Assembly (NCBI GenBank): GCA_036346275.1
Contig: CM070720.1
Coordinates: forward strand, 11,757,278 to 11,821,277
DNA from: Otatea glauca
Taxonomy: Eukaryota > Streptophyta > Magnoliopsida > Poales > Poaceae
Direction of reading: 5' to 3'
Length of the DNA: 64,000 bases
Below the pieces are notes generated by a model. It did not search any database. It had not been told where the DNA came from and worked only from the letters and a program-made list of their open reading frames with translations. Positions 23,022 through 35,002 of the stretch are shown piece after piece (within the stretch, counting starts at the first letter, position 1; the number at the start of each line of letters is the position of its first letter). The translations under genes were made by a program, and so were the position numbers.

Positions 23022-23215
23022 AGAGTGCGTATCCAATTAAAGCACATCCTCGACTAGGAGCCATCGACAAAGGCCTCCTAGGCTTCACTCCCTCCCTCAT
23101 TTTTTCCACGCACACAACGAGATTTGGAGAGCTTATCCTAGCAAAGCATATCCTCGACTAGAAGCCATCAACAAAGTCCTCCTAGGCTTCACTCTCTTTC
23201 TCATTGATGTTCTTA
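23022..23215. repeat. two-copy tandem repeat of about 110 bp
   Basis: The phrase CATATCCTCGACTAG (first copy CACATCCTCGACTAG, 23043) and the phrase CTCCTAGGCTTCACTC occur twice, about 109 bases apart. The second copy is shorter. Confidence 0.7.
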
Positions 23216-23987
23216 TTTGCATTTCTCATATTTTGATTGACTCAAGTCGTAGTCGACCATCTCAAGCATGACATTTAAAAGAATAGTCTTGGTCATACAC
23301 AATACATTCCAAGTTCATCCTAAGTGCAATACGAAGTAGTCTCGTGAATGTATAGTGTTGAGATCAATCTTAGCACACACAAGTCAATACCTGATCATTT
23401 TTAGCACTTAGATTAATGAGCAAGTGAAGGATTCTATTATGAAACAAACTAGCTTCGCCCAAGTTGCTGTAGGGACTCCAGTAGAAATCCAAGATTTCAT
23501 AAAACATGGCATATTCACATAGTGAGGAAATATAGCAAGTAAAATCTTCAAGTTTCATCAAGTTTTTCATTAAAGATCAATTTTAATTTTTAGCAAGCTT
23601 AGCATGATGAGGTAATATGAACTTAGACATGACTAAGTAGCAATGATCCTTAGGAAAGTTGCAAGGTGCATAACATGAATGAGAATTCATTTGCATAATA
23701 GATAAAAGCTCATTTCAAACAGAAAATGAAGTCTACATGTAATACATGAAGAAAGAAAAGCTTCTCGAAACTCCCCCTCAACAAGTGAATCAATTTTAAG
23801 CATAATTCTGGTTCAAGTTGAGTTATAGCAAAATTAAGTGCAGAAAACCTCCAAATAAACTCCACTAAAACCAAAATCATAGAAAGTGAAGAGGAAGCCA
23901 AGAAACTAAAAACTGGGTAGACTATAGAGCATATAAAAGATGATAGAGAACACTATGGCTAACATAGGAAAGCTGACGCTACATAAC

Positions 23988-26296
23988 TATAACATCTCAG
24001 TTCATTCTCCCACCTAATCTCTCCTCTTGTCCTGGCATTTTTCCCCCTAATCCCAACCGAGCTGCTCCCTGGCGATTTCCCCATTGCAGCCCACCCGAGC
24101 TCCTTTTTCTTCTGCAGGCAACCGAGCTCCCCCTTCTTCTCCTGGCTGCCAAAGGCACCTCCTGGCGCAGCGCCTCCTCCCCTAGTTCCTGGTGTCCTCC
24201 TACCCAGGCCCTGGCTGTAGCTCCCTACCCCAGCCTTGCTGCTCCTCTACCGAAGCCCCTCTTTGGGCGCAGCTCTCCTCCAGTGCCTCCTCCCAAGCCG
24301 AGTCACCTCCTCCTCCTTGCTCCTCCTTGGGGGTAAGTAAAGGTAAAGACCTCTAGGATGGCTTGATTGTTGAGTTGAGGAGGAGTCCTGCTAGATTTGC
24401 ATGTTCTAGGGTTGGGAGATTTGGTGGATTTGGGTGGAAATGGTGGATCTAAAGTTGGGGGAAGTTATGAAATTTCGCAGGCTGAGCAAACCCAGTTTTT
24501 GGAGCTGTGATTTGGGGTCTTTTGATGCATTTCCCAGAGGGTTGGCAGTAGATGAAATTGTAGATGGTAGTCTTAAGTTTATTTAGAGTCTAAGAACACG
24601 ATTTTTGGTTCAGTTGTTTAAAAAATGTGGTTGTTTTAGTGACTGCTGCCCAGATCTTGTTGCTGCTAGTTCTAGCTTCGGTTTTGTGAAGGTTTGGTTA
24701 TTCTAGAGCCACTTCCTGGTAGTCCGACAGTAAGAGAATTATAGATGGTTGTCTTACGATTAATTAGAGACCAAAATCATGAATTTTGGTTCAGCCAATT
24801 AAAAGTTATGCTTGTTTTCATACCTGCTGCTCAGAGTAACATTTTCTGTTGTTCAGAATTTTCATGGATTTGTAGTTGCTTCGGTTTTGTGATGATTGAA
24901 GCTATTTAGGGGCATCTCCTGTGAGTTTGGTTGAAGAAGAAATTGTAGCTAGTAGTCTTGTGGTTAAATAGAGCTCAAGAACATAATTTTTGGTTCATTA
25001 GTTTAAGAGTTATGATTGTTTTAGTGAAAGCTGTCCAGGATTGTTTCAGATTTTCAGTAATTTTAAGTTTGGTTTGTGCATGGTTAGCTAGAAGCTAAAT
25101 TGAATTATTTTGATAATTAAAGAAAGATAAGAAATTTCCTCTAGATTTCAAAAACGTAATCATTTACTGAATTTAGAATATTTTGCTAGAAGTTAGGACT
25201 GTTTAAACATAGTTGTCATGTTTTTGTCGCATCCTGAATTTTCGGTTAGTGGGTGTTTATGTTTGAGTGCATGCGAATATTATTTCAGGTGGAGTAGCGT
25301 CGGGAACGGCCTCATCGTCGCACCACCCCGCTCCTCACGGGTAGAGGCAAGTGTATCATGTTGTGGGTTATTTTCATAATGATCTCGAGCATGTTTATGT
25401 TTATGAGTTATTATGTTGCTTATGATATTGTGAATGCTAAGTGCATGAATGAATAGAGTATGCCCATGCTATGGATATATCATATTGATAAGAATGCATA
25501 TTGCAATTTAATTTATTTCAATTTCATTTGTGCATTCATAACAGAGAGGTGTCCCGAGTGGGCCTCTATGTCTCATCCGTAGTGAGATATGAAAGACCTA
25601 CTTCGGTAGGCCCCTCCACGGGATGGATTGGAATGTGTGGGTGCATACCGACGGGTATGCACTTAGAAATACCGGTATCTTCTATGATAATGTGCATTAT
25701 GAGCATGCATAGGCATTACATGACTAAACAGAAAAATGATAAGAGTTGTGATATTATCATCTTATGCAAATGTCTTACTATATTTGAATTGCTTAATGTC
25801 TTTGTTTGAAGTTATCTATATTAATTTGATACCTTTGTTGAGTTTAGAACTCACACTTGTTTGTTATTTATTGTAGGTGCTTGGTGACAACATCAGGGGT
25901 GGGGTATAGTTCACTTTCCACTTTTGTATACAATGTTATCTAGTTCTTTTGGAGCACCTCTAACTTATTGTATAATTAGTAGGAAATCTTTTGGAGTTAC
26001 TCAGTTATGTTAGTTGTATGTTGATGTGGTTATGGTAATATATATTGTGATTTCTCTATGTAGTAGTAACTTTGTTCTATTCTACTCTCTAAGTAGCATA
26101 TCATGGTTGCTTGATTATATTGTCGACGTATGTTGTCATTGCTCCTGTGATAGTATCATACTTGTTGTTGTGTTGATGTTTGCTCTAATTGCATAAAGGT
26201 CATGCCGAAATTTCTAGTATTTTTTTCTCGGTATGTTGGTAGTTTGATAGTGTTTGTGGTGTAACATTCAGGGCACGGGGGTGCCGGGGTGTTACA
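23988..26296 (+). repeat. 5' LTR of gypsy element A (about 2309 bp)
   Basis: The LTR ends CCGGGGTGTTACA at 26296, right before a primer site. The start reads TATAACATCTCAG at 23988, a decayed TGTAACATCCCAG. It matches the inverse of the solo LTR 13482-15813 in length and in several blocks. It contains an imperfect tandem repeat (24500-25060) and a TGAGTT/AACTCA hairpin at 25839-25853. Confidence 0.85.
24500..25060. repeat. three-copy tandem repeat inside the element A LTR
   Basis: The phrase GTAGATGGTAGTCTTA (24560), ATAGATGGTTGTCTTA (24741) and GTAGCTAGTAGTCTTG (24945) each opens a unit of about 180-205 bases. Each unit also contains a TTTTTGGTTCA- or TTTTGGTTCAG-like phrase and a TGCTGCCCAG-like phrase. 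The related solo LTR shows one recognisable unit near 15090-15190. Confidence 0.75.
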
Positions 26297-26298
26297 GT

Positions 26299-26310
26299 TG
26301 GTATCAGAGC
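26299..26310 (+). promoter_or_regulatory. primer binding site of element A, initiator tRNA-Met type
   Basis: TGGTATCAGAGC lies two bases after the LTR end at 26296 and matches the 3' end of initiator tRNA-Met. It marks 23988-26296 as a 5' LTR with internal sequence following. Confidence 0.92.
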
Positions 26311-26601
26311 GGGCATTAGGTCCGTGGTGCATGAAATTAGTAAATGACCTTAGAGTGAATTAAAATGTGAGCTGGTCATTTATTGAAATCTTGCCTTAGG
26401 TGAATAACTCTAAAAATTTGCTATAGGTTGGTTAAATAAATAAAATTTTTACACACTTTGGAACACAGTAGGAAGGGATATGGGAATTCATAGCATTGCG
26501 TTTTAAAGTTTTATTTGAGTTGTGTTTTGAGAGTTGCTTATGCTCTTAGTTGTTTTTTGTTGAGGCTAGAGCTGATAGTTTGTTGTGCGCTTGTTGTAGT
26601 T

Positions 26602-26771
26602 ATGCCGATGGGTAGAGGCCGTGGTCGTGGCGACCGTGGCCGTCGTGGACGAGGTGGGAGTCACCCATCTTGTGTGGTTGTTGAGTCGGTCACTGAAGGG
26701 AGCAGCTCTCTCAATGCTCAAGAGTCTGTTCAGCACGGTGCCTTGGCTGAGCAATCTGGGGCAGGGGTAGA
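26602..26771 (+). pseudogene. element A gag, N-terminal part, cut by element B
   Basis: From the ATG at 26602 the reading is MPMGRGRGRGDRGRRGRGGS, an Arg/Gly-rich basic head, followed by a Ser/Glu-rich linker ending AEQSGAGVEA. At 26777 element B begins. The frame continues in phase after B at 60829, where the next residues are TIVALLKALQREVQELHQQ. This continuity in meaning and frame shows that element B is inserted in element A. Confidence 0.85.
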
Positions 26772-26776
26772 GGCCG
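26772..26776. repeat. target site duplication of element B (left), GGCCG
   Basis: Five bases before the B LTR; the right-hand copy at 60824-60828 is GGCCA. Four of five match and the gag frame of A is restored across them, so this is a duplication with one later change. Confidence 0.85.
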
Positions 26777-27268
26777 TGTAACATACCAAAATTTGAGTTT
26801 TGGAATGTTTGAATTTAAAAATGAACCATTTACAATTTCCCTGAATTAATCCAAGCTTAATTTGATTTTTGGAGATTTTTCTGAATTTATTTGCTATTTA
26901 TTTGAATTTTTGGCAATTTCTTAATTTGTGAAATGTTTTTATTTTCTAAAAAAAAGCCCTTCGGGCCGAATCTTCCATGGCCCATCCCTTTTCTCCCGCG
27001 TGGCCTAGCTCCGCTTCGCCTCGCTTCGGCCAGAAACTTCCGCTCGCCACGGCCAAGGCTGCTAGATCGCCGCCGTGGGATCCAGATCCAAGAAACCCTA
27101 AACCCTAAGCCGTTCGGTGTGAGCCATCGGATCTGTGCCCCGTGTGCGGTCCGAATTGCACCACGTCGCCCCGCGCCCGTCGTCGCAAACCCTAACCCTA
27201 GCTCTCGGAGTCTCGCCGCTGCACGCGCCGTCGTCTCGGAGTCTGTGCCCTACACGCCTTCTAAGGGC

Positions 27269-27275
27269 TATAAAT
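27269..27275 (+). promoter_or_regulatory. TATA box, element B 5' LTR
   Basis: GGGCTATAAATGCGCC is identical in its core to the 3' LTR copy at 35607-35613. It lies in a GC-rich promoter stretch and is the likely start region for the genomic RNA. Confidence 0.75.
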
Positions 27276-29439
27276 GCGCCGCCAACCCCCGCCCGAGGAT
27301 CCCCATTTTGCCCCGCACCTGCTGCCTTCTTCCTCGTCGCCCGAGACACTACTGCGGTCGCTGAGATCTTCTTCGCCGGACTTCACCACCGCGCTCAAAG
27401 GCTTCCCTGCCATCATTTGGCCGCTACGGCGCAGCTCCGCCGACGCTGTTTGTCCCTTTGGATTCCTCGCATCGAGCTCTTCAAGACCCCCAAGGTTTTG
27501 CACCTAATCCATCGCTCTTCCGCCGCATTCCATGTCGTCTCCCTCGGTTCCGGTGGAATAGCGTCGCATCCTCGCCGTCGGTCCCTGTCGCAATTTTTGG
27601 CCGTCTGATCTTCGATGGGTTCCCCAGATCGCACCGCGTCGCCGCTGCCCGCGCGCTCGCTTTTCGTCATCCGATCCGATCACAGCCGCCTGATGCGCGA
27701 CGCGTGGCATACCTCGTCAGCTTCTGCGTGGTCGCCTGCGTCATTGCCTCATCAGCGCCACGTCAGCCTAACGCCGTGTGTCACCCCATCAGCGATGATG
27801 TCAGTAGTGATGTCAGCCCTAGATCTGTTCCCGTGAGCCCGATCCACCGTGGACTGAGCTGAGGCTGTGGACTCGGTCCATAGACCGTGGGTCCCACATG
27901 TCAGTGAATAAGGGTTTTTTAATTTATTTTTATTTCGGGAAATTGATTGCTGACGTGAGCATTGCGCAATAAATCGATTTTCCAATAGAAAAAAATAAAT
28001 CTGGAAATTCAGATTTTCTGAATTTCAGCCTTTTTCTCTGAATTTAATCTTTCGGAGGCCCATTCTCGCTCATACGAACCCCGGTTGAAGCAATTCAAGT
28101 TTCGAAATTTTTGTAAAATCATGCTCTACATTTTAGAGAAATTTATTTTTAGTTTTGGGCTTGTTTGAGTCTCTGTTTGGTATTTATTTGGTTTCACTGC
28201 TTTTTTCTTCGATAGACACTAATTCCGAGGGAGCAAACAGAAACTTTGAAGACCAAGACTCAGCACTAGATCAGCAAGGCATGTCGCAACCTTTGATCAT
28301 ATTGATCCTATGTTTGCAAAGTAATTTGTTTTATACAATTGCATGCTATTTGTGTATCAATGATTATTTCATGGGAATAGCTATATACCTAGTTGTCATT
28401 ATGCCACCTTGGTTATTGTGATGCCATGTATTCATTGTTAAACCTAGGTTGGGACATTACTAGTTGGACATGATTATACGACAAACATTGGGTTACCGTA
28501 GCTATGCTTAGACATTGCTTAGTTGTACGATGAGTTTAATATCACATGATGAATAATATTAATCTTGACTTAATGAGATATTGAATTGTGGCTGATAACC
28601 GCTGTTGTAAAATTTGTTGTACTATGGCGGGGTTTGCCATTGGTCTTGGTTGAACGAATTGTTTTCCCTCGGGTAAGTGATCGTGCAGTAAAGGGGGTGC
28701 TTTCTAGCACATTGGGATGTGGATGTATTGCCTCAGACAACTTAAGGACTTAATCTTGTGCGCCATTGAACTGGGACTAACCGTAGTACCACAAGTCTGG
28801 TATAGGACAGATTTAGCTGATTAATTTGCGATGTCTAGACTTGAGTACTGCCAATTGGTGGTGTGGGTTCCGGGATGGACGGGTAGATTCGCAAGGCGCA
28901 AGAGGGGGCCCTAAGGGGTGAAACCTTAGCGGGTAGTACCAAGTTTAGACAGTGCATTGTAAAGGTTTTGTCATGATCTCTCTATCGACACACCAAAGGA
29001 AGTGTATCAATAGCTTGGCAACAAGAGAATGATCATGACTTGTGGGTAAAGTTGTACAACCTCTGCAGAGTGTAAAACTATTCGAATAGCCGTGTCCGCA
29101 GTCATGGACAAACCCGGGAATTTCACACGGGATATAGAGTGTTTCATGAAATGTGGGATTGTTGGGATGTGAACGGGGAGTTCGCTGTTGTTTTGTTGTC
29201 TAAAGTTATACTGTTGAATTTATTGGTTGATACTTGTTTTAGATGGTGTAGGGTGATGCCTCTCCATTCTGTTCATGTTGTCTACTATTGATCTACCAGT
29301 TATTTATTTATCTTTTCATAAGTAAGCTTTCAATCTATTTACTGTATTTCAATTCAAGTTATTGCTTTCTGCAAATGAACCATATGGCTATCCTTATCAA
29401 GCCGTGCATGAATATATTGCATCAATTCCCTATGACTTG

Positions 29440-29460
29440 CTGAGTACTTTTTGTACTCAG
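29440..29460 (+). repeat. short hairpin in LTR (CTGAGTAC / GTACTCAG)
   Basis: Perfect 8-bp stem with a five-T loop, 369 bases from the LTR end. Equivalent hairpins occur in the other long LTRs of the window (60438-60456, 25839-25853, 13972-13988, 5946-5964). The position fits the R/U5 zone. Confidence 0.7.
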
Positions 29461-29833
29461 GGCTATACGCCTTTGTTGATCAGTTGGTGAGGAAGAACCA
29501 GGAAATAATAAATATCATAAGGAGGAATTCTATGAAGATTACGTGGATTAGGAAGGCGTTCCCAAGACGATTGCCTATGGCATGTCGAATGGCTCAAGTT
29601 ATCTTTCCCGCTGCAATAGTTTATTTGTTTCTTAAGCCCTCAAAGCATAGTGGTGTAAACTTTGACCATAAGGTCATTTGCTTTATTTAATAATAATTTG
29701 CTTTTTCTTAGTTAAATCGTTGTATGCAATGATATTTCATCTATGTTGTCACTGTGTGCACTAGCGTGTGATCCTAGACTAGTGCAGTATACACAGAGGG
29801 TTTCAGATTTGCAAATCTGGGTCCCGACAGAGA

Positions 29834-29846
29834 TGGTATCAGAGCC
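29834..29846 (+). promoter_or_regulatory. primer binding site of element B, initiator tRNA-Met type
   Basis: TGGTATCAGAGCC lies four bases after the LTR end at 29829. It would prime minus-strand cDNA from initiator tRNA-Met. Confidence 0.93.
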
Positions 29847-30406
29847 ATATCGACTATAGGTCGCTATCCTAGTTACAATGGTCTTCAAAATTATTTTCTA
29901 AATCAAACCAACAAATTGGTACTCAATAGTTTTCGTCTCCTCTCGTCCTATTCTTAGGTTCTTATTCCTTTACTTTGCTGAAACATTGATTCAAAATTTA
30001 AATTGATCTTATCTCTTGAAACTTCTCAAAGCCTTTGGTCTTCAGCAAGGAATCAAATCAAGGGAGACGATGATCAAGCCATCAAAGAGCATGTCCGAGA
30101 AGACTATCATATAAGATAGGTTTTTAGCGCTCAACGGTGTTTGAGCATGTCTTCCCCTTTCCATTTAGTTACGTTTAGTCCGTGTATACTAGGATTTTCA
30201 TTGCTTGTGTGCCTGGTATGTTGTACACTTGCCCCAAGCAGGTGTTTCAACCATACCTTTAGTTGAAAGCTTTATTTGCCTCTTTAATTTACAGCCTTTT
30301 CGGCTGTGTCCTTTTGCCCCTCGGTATTACCTTCTCCCCTAGATGATCTTACCACTTGTCTACTGCTTTTCCCTCTTACCTATCAAACCTTTGTGCTTCA
30401 TCACAG

Positions 30407-31480
30407 ATGGTTGACACTCGTTTTGGAGCTGGTCGCAGTTCGCTAGTGGATGCTAGTGTCAGTGCCAACACCAACCCCAATCCCAATGCACCACCGCCAC
30501 CACCAGTAGTGACAGATCAGAACATGGGACACTTTTTGGTAACTCAGACTCAGTTAATGAACTCTATGATGCAGAATATGAACAACATGATGAATCAACA
30601 GAACCAGACTACAGTTGCCCTAGCAAACCTGTTGAACCAGCAGAACCAAGCTGCCGCTGCACCCCCTCAAGCTCGTCCACAGTCCAAGCTAACAGAATTT
30701 ATGAGGACTCGCCCGTCAACTTTCTCCAATTCTTCAGAACCATTGGACGCTGATGATTAGATTCGTTCCACAGAGAAGAAGCTTGCAATTGCTTAGTGCA
30801 CAGATCGTGAAAAGGTTCTCTATGCCGCTCATCAGCTAGAGGGCACCGCCGCTGAATGGTGGGAGAACTACAGTGCTGCCCATGATGACCCCCAGACTAT
30901 CACTTGGGCAGAGTTTTTCACTGCTTTCCGCCACTCCCATATCCCAGATGGAAAAGTGGAGATGAAAAAGAATGAATTCCGAGAGCTCAAGCAAGAAGGG
31001 ATGTCGGTGAGTGAATACCTCAATAAGTTCACTCACCTTGCCCGCTATGCTCCAGAGGATGTAGCTACAGATGACCCTCACTAGAAAAAGTTCAAGCGTG
31101 GGCTTAATCCCGGTTTAAAGGTGCAAGTTATTGGCAATGACTATGCAGATTTTCAGCACCTTGTAGATAAAGCTATGTTTATTGAGGAATCTCGCCGTGA
31201 GTTGGAGGAATCTCGCAAGAGAAAGATGATGCAGCATGGAGCACATCAGAGTCATCAACAGAGAGGCAGAATTAATGCACAACAGCCTGCTCGTTTCACT
31301 CCTCCGAACGCATTCAGGACCCCTGCACCAACACCTCGCCCAGCTCCTTCAGGCAATCGCAACTTCAGCACCAATAGCAATCCACCTCAAAGGAACAATA
31401 ATCCAGCTGCAGGAGTCACATGTTTCAACTGTCATGAACTTGGTCATTATTCCAACAATTGCCCAAGGAAGCAAGCTGTG
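30407..31480 (+). pseudogene. element B gag
   Basis: Chosen start is the ATG at 30407 (MVDTRFGAGRSS), 560 bases after the primer site. A Pro/Asn/Gln-rich head leads to the gag core AAHQLEGTAAEWWENY and EMKKNEFRELKQEGMSVSEYLNKFTHLARYAP. A basic linker follows, then an intact knuckle CFNCHELGHYSNNC at about 31421-31462. Gag builds the particle and binds RNA. Stops at 30758, 30794 and 31082 lie where Trp, Gln and Trp are expected. The frame runs on into pol without shift. Confidence 0.88.
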
Positions 31481-31599
31481 ACGCCAGTCCGTTTCAACTT
31501 GGGAGCTACACCAGCCAAGACCCCCACACCAGGATCAAGACGTGGTGCGCCCCACACTCCTAACCAAGCTACCAGTACTCTGCCACCAGTTGGAAGAGG

Positions 31600-32863
31600 C
31601 CGTGTGAACCACGTCACCACTGAGGATGCCCAATCTGCACCAGACGTCATACTAGGTAAGCTCCTAGTCAACTCAGCATCTGCTATGGTTTTGTTTGATT
31701 CTGGAGCTACGCATTCATTTGTTTCTCGGAGTTTTGCTGCAAATCATCAATTAAAAACAATGCCTCTTAAAACTATTCTATTAGTGCAATCACTTGGTTC
31801 TGATTTGAGTATGAACCAAGGCTGCCCCGAAGTTAAGATATTAATTTGATGGGTAGAATTTCTAGCGAACCTTATTGTCCTAGACACCAAGTCCCTAGAT
31901 GTGATACTAGGAATGGATTGGCTCTCCAAGGACCAAGCAGTTTCGGATTGTGGGAATAGAGAGATCACCTTAACCAGTCTAGACGGAGCTAAGTTAAAAT
32001 TTCAAGCCGCCGCCGAGAAATCTGAAGGAATAAAAATTTGCAGTGCAAAAGGAAAAAGTTTGGAAGATATGCCAGTCGCCAGAGAGTTTCCTGATGTGTT
32101 TCCAGATGAGTTGCCTGGGATGCCACCAGACCGAGACATAGAATTTCTGATCGAGCTAGTTCCTGGAACACCACCCATTTCTAAGAGACCCTACATGATA
32201 CCTGCTAATGAGTTAGCTGAGGTAAAGAGACAGATTAAGGAGCTGCAAGATCAAGGTTTTGTTCCGCCAAGTTCTTCGCCATGGGGATCCCCAGTTCTTC
32301 AAGTTGAAAAGAAATATGGAACTAAGAGGATGTGTGTAGATTATCGCTCACTCAATGAGGTCACCATCAAGAATAAGTACCCTCTGCCAAGGATCGATGA
32401 TTTGTTTGACCAACTACAAGGAGCCGGAGTGTTCTCGAAGATTGACTTAAGATCAGGTTACCATCAGTTGAAAATTTGGAAAGAGGATATACCTAAAATG
32501 GCTTTTGTGACTCAGTATGCACAGTATGAGTGTACCGTGATGTCCTTTGGATTGACCAATGCCCCTGCTTACTTCATGACCCTGATGAATAAAGTATTCA
32601 TGGAATATTTGGATAAGTTTGTTGTTGTTTTTATTGATGACATCCTAATCTATTCCAAAAGTGAAGAAGAACACGAGGATCAATTGCACCAAGTTTTAAC
32701 GAAGCTAAGAGAAAACCAGCTTTATGCAAAGTTCAGTAAATGTGAGTTTTGGACGAAAGAAGTTGCTTTCCTAGGACATGTCATATCGGCAGAAGGAGTC
32801 GCTGTTGACCCTGGTAATGTACATGATGTGCTAAGTTGGGAGTCACCTAAGACGGTACCCTAA
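31600..32863 (+). pseudogene. element B protease and reverse transcriptase
   Basis: The protease carries VLFDSGATHSFVSRSF at about 31689-31735 and ends at LDVILGMDWLSK. RT follows with FPDVFPDELPGMPPDR, RMCVDYRSLNEVTIKNKYPLPR, VFSKIDLRSGYHQLKI, FGLTNAPAYF and the catalytic FIDDILIYSK near 32632-32660. The motif is intact. A TGA at 31847 breaks the protease and a TAA at 32861 follows the thumb region. The two coding stretches share one frame. Confidence 0.92.
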
Positions 32864-33440
32864 ATCCAAAGTTTCCTTGGAATGGCGGGATATTATCGCC
32901 GTTACATAGAAGGATTTTCTAGGAAAGCTAGATCGCTCACTCAGCTCTTAAATCAGCTCTTAAAGAAGGAGAAGAAGTTCGTTTGGACATCAGAGTGTGA
33001 GCAGAGTTATCAAGAGTTGAAGAAGTGTTTGACAACTGCCCCAGTGCTTATCCTACCCGATATCAGAAAGAACTTTGCGATATTTTGTGATGCATCCCGA
33101 CAAGGACTCGATTGTGTGCTAATGCAAGATAAGAAAGTGGTAGCGTATGCTTCGCGACAACTAAGGCCACATGAAGTCAACTACCCTACCCATGATTTGG
33201 AATTGGTAGCCGTAGTGCATGCTTTAAAGATTTGGCGTCATTATATTATTGGTAATTGTTGTGAGGTTTATACTGATCACAAGAGTTTGAAGTACATTTT
33301 CACCCAAGCCGACCTCAATATGAGACAAAGAAGATGGCTAGAATTGATCAAGGACTATGACATTGGAATTCATTATCATCCAAGCAAAGCCAATGTCGTA
33401 GCTGATGCTTTGAGTAGAAAGAGCTACTGCAATACCCTGA
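32864..33440 (+). pseudogene. element B RNase H
   Basis: The reading GMAGYYRRYIEGFSRKA is the RT connection. It is followed by RNase H blocks FAIFCDASRQGLDCVLMQ, VAYASRQLRPHEVNYPTHDLELVAVVHALKIWRHYI, VYTDHKSLKYIFTQ and KANVVADALSRK. The catalytic acids of these blocks are present. No stop occurs in this part. Confidence 0.92.
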
Positions 33441-34956
33441 TGATTAAGAAAAGTCAGCCAGCACTCTATGAGGAATTTCAGAAGCTTAGTTTGGAAGTGG
33501 TTCAAGAAGGTTACTTGGCTACTTTGGAAGTATGCCCAACATTGGAAGATCAGATCCGAGAAGCACAGGTTGACGATACCGATATTAAAGAAACAAAGAG
33601 CAATATGAAGAAAGGAAAAGCCTCAGGATTCACAGAAGATAAACAAGGTACTATTTGGTATGAGAAGCGTACCTGCGTACTAGATCAGAAAGAGCTTAAG
33701 GAGTTGATACTCAAAGAAGCGCATGAGACTTTATACTTCATTCATCCTGGAAGTACCAAGATGTATCAAGACCTCAAGGAAAGGTATTGGTGGCCTAGCA
33801 TGAAGCGTGAGATTGCAGAGCATGTTGCCCTTTGTGATGTCTGTCAGAAGGTCAAAGCAGAATATCAGAGGCTAGTAGGATTGCTACAGCCATTGAAGAT
33901 TCCAGAGTGGAAGTGAGAAGAAATTGGTATGGATTTCATTACTAGACTTCCTAAAACCCAAGTAGGTTATGACTCGATCTGGGTAATAGTGGATCGATTG
34001 ACTAAGGTAGCTCACTTCATTCCAGTTAAGACTACCTATGCAGGAGATAAATTGGTAGAATTGTATATGTCAAGGATTGTCAGTCTTCACAGAGTGCCTA
34101 AGAATATAGTGTCTAATAGAGGAACCTAGTTTACCTCTCGTTTTTGGCAGAGTCTGCATGAAGCCATGGGAACTCATCTCAGGTTCAGTACTGCCTATCA
34201 CCCTCAAACCGATGGACAAACTGAGCATGTGAATCAGATTCTTGAGGACATGTTAAGAGCTTGTGCCTTAACTTATGGAGCCAAGTGGGACAAGTGTTTG
34301 CCCTATGCAGAGTTTTCGTACAACAATAGTTATCAAGCCAGTCTCAGTGTTTTGCCTTATATGGAAGAAAGTGCAGAACCCCTCTCAACTGGAAGGAGAC
34401 TGGAGAAAGACAATTGTTTGGCCCCGCTATACTGCAAGAAGCTGAAGAACAAGTCCAATTAATTCGAGACAGATTGAAGATAGCTCAAAGCAGACAAAAG
34501 AGTTATGCAGATAATCGTCGCTGAGATTTGGGTTTTGAGCCCAATGATTATGTGTATCTTAGAGTCACCCCTCTCAAAGGAGTTAAGAGATTTCAAGTAA
34601 AAGGAAAGCTTTCCCCTAGATATGTGGGACCGTTCAAAATCTTGGAACGAAGAGGAGAGGTTGCCTACAAGTTAGAATTGCCTCAGTCTTTTGCCGGAAT
34701 CCATGATGTGTTCCATGTATCGCAATTGAAAAAGTGCCTGCGTGTGCCAGAAGAATAGATGCAGTTGGAAGCCATTGATTTGCAAGAGGATCTTACTTAC
34801 AAGGAGCAACCAGTGAAAATTTTGGATGAAGCAGAGCGTATCACAAGGAACAAGACCATCCATTTTTGCAAGGTCTAGTGGAGCAATCATTCAGAAGAGG
34901 AAGCAACTTGGGAGTAGAAGAGGATTTGAAGCCTGAGTTTCCTCATATATTCTCTA
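33441..34956 (+). pseudogene. element B integrase with chromodomain-like end
   Basis: The zinc part has AHETLYFIHPGSTKMYQDL and VALCDVCQKVKAEY. The core has MDFITRLPKTQVGYDSIWVIVDRL. In the second catalytic block the codon at 34115-34117 gives SNRGT instead of S-D-R-G-T, so the second catalytic Asp is Asn. The third block reads STAYHPQTDGQTEHVNQILE. Stops lie at 33914 and 34127, and the frame changes near 34355. After 34528 come the GPY/F part (SPRYVGPFKILERRGEVAYKLELP) and, past two stops, WSNHSEEEATWE, a typical chromodomain core that would tether the enzyme to chromatin. Confidence 0.9.
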
Positions 34957-34989
34957 GCTAGCTTGAATCTCGGGGTCGAGATTCCATTT

Positions 34990-35000
34990 AAGGGGGGAGG
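34990..35000 (+). promoter_or_regulatory. polypurine tract of element B
   Basis: AAGGGGGGAGG lies just upstream of the 3' LTR start at 35003 and is the plus-strand primer for cDNA synthesis. Confidence 0.92.
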
Positions 35001-35002
35001 TT

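Larger units (their letters stand above)
21720..23987. mobile_element. repeat remnant X2 with GAGGGGG-type end
   Basis: The remnant begins CTGAAGGACCGAAATC followed by CTAGAGGGGGTTGAATAGG, which matches the start of element X at 36741 (TTGAAAGATC, then CAGAGGGGGGGTGAAT). No coding frame is credible. It holds a 180-bp tandem repeat (21895-22380) and a shorter two-copy repeat (23022-23215). CTCCCCC motifs at 22626 and 23773 read in minus orientation as purine tracts of the kind found near the 3' LTR of some copia elements. The right end is cut by the LTR of element A. Confidence 0.55.
26777..29829 (+). repeat. 5' LTR of element B (3053 bp)
   Basis: The LTR starts TGTAACATACC and ends GTCCCGACA directly before the primer site. 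It has AT-rich ends and a GC-rich centre with a TATA box at 27269. It lacks about 82 bases present in the 3' LTR at about 35093-35174. Short frames near 28155-28421 and 29451-29690 recur in the other LTR, as expected for a duplicated LTR, and are not taken as genes. Confidence 0.93.

Noticed and set aside
27135..28000. Overlapping frames up to 157 residues in the element B LTR (also 35457-36095)
   Set aside because: They lie in the GC-rich LTR centre, overlap on both strands, show no domain, and are repeated only because the LTR is duplicated.
29451..29690. Conserved 79-residue frame in both B LTRs (also 60448-60687)
   Set aside because: The identity is explained by LTR duplication. The related LTR at 5563-8714 does not keep the frame.
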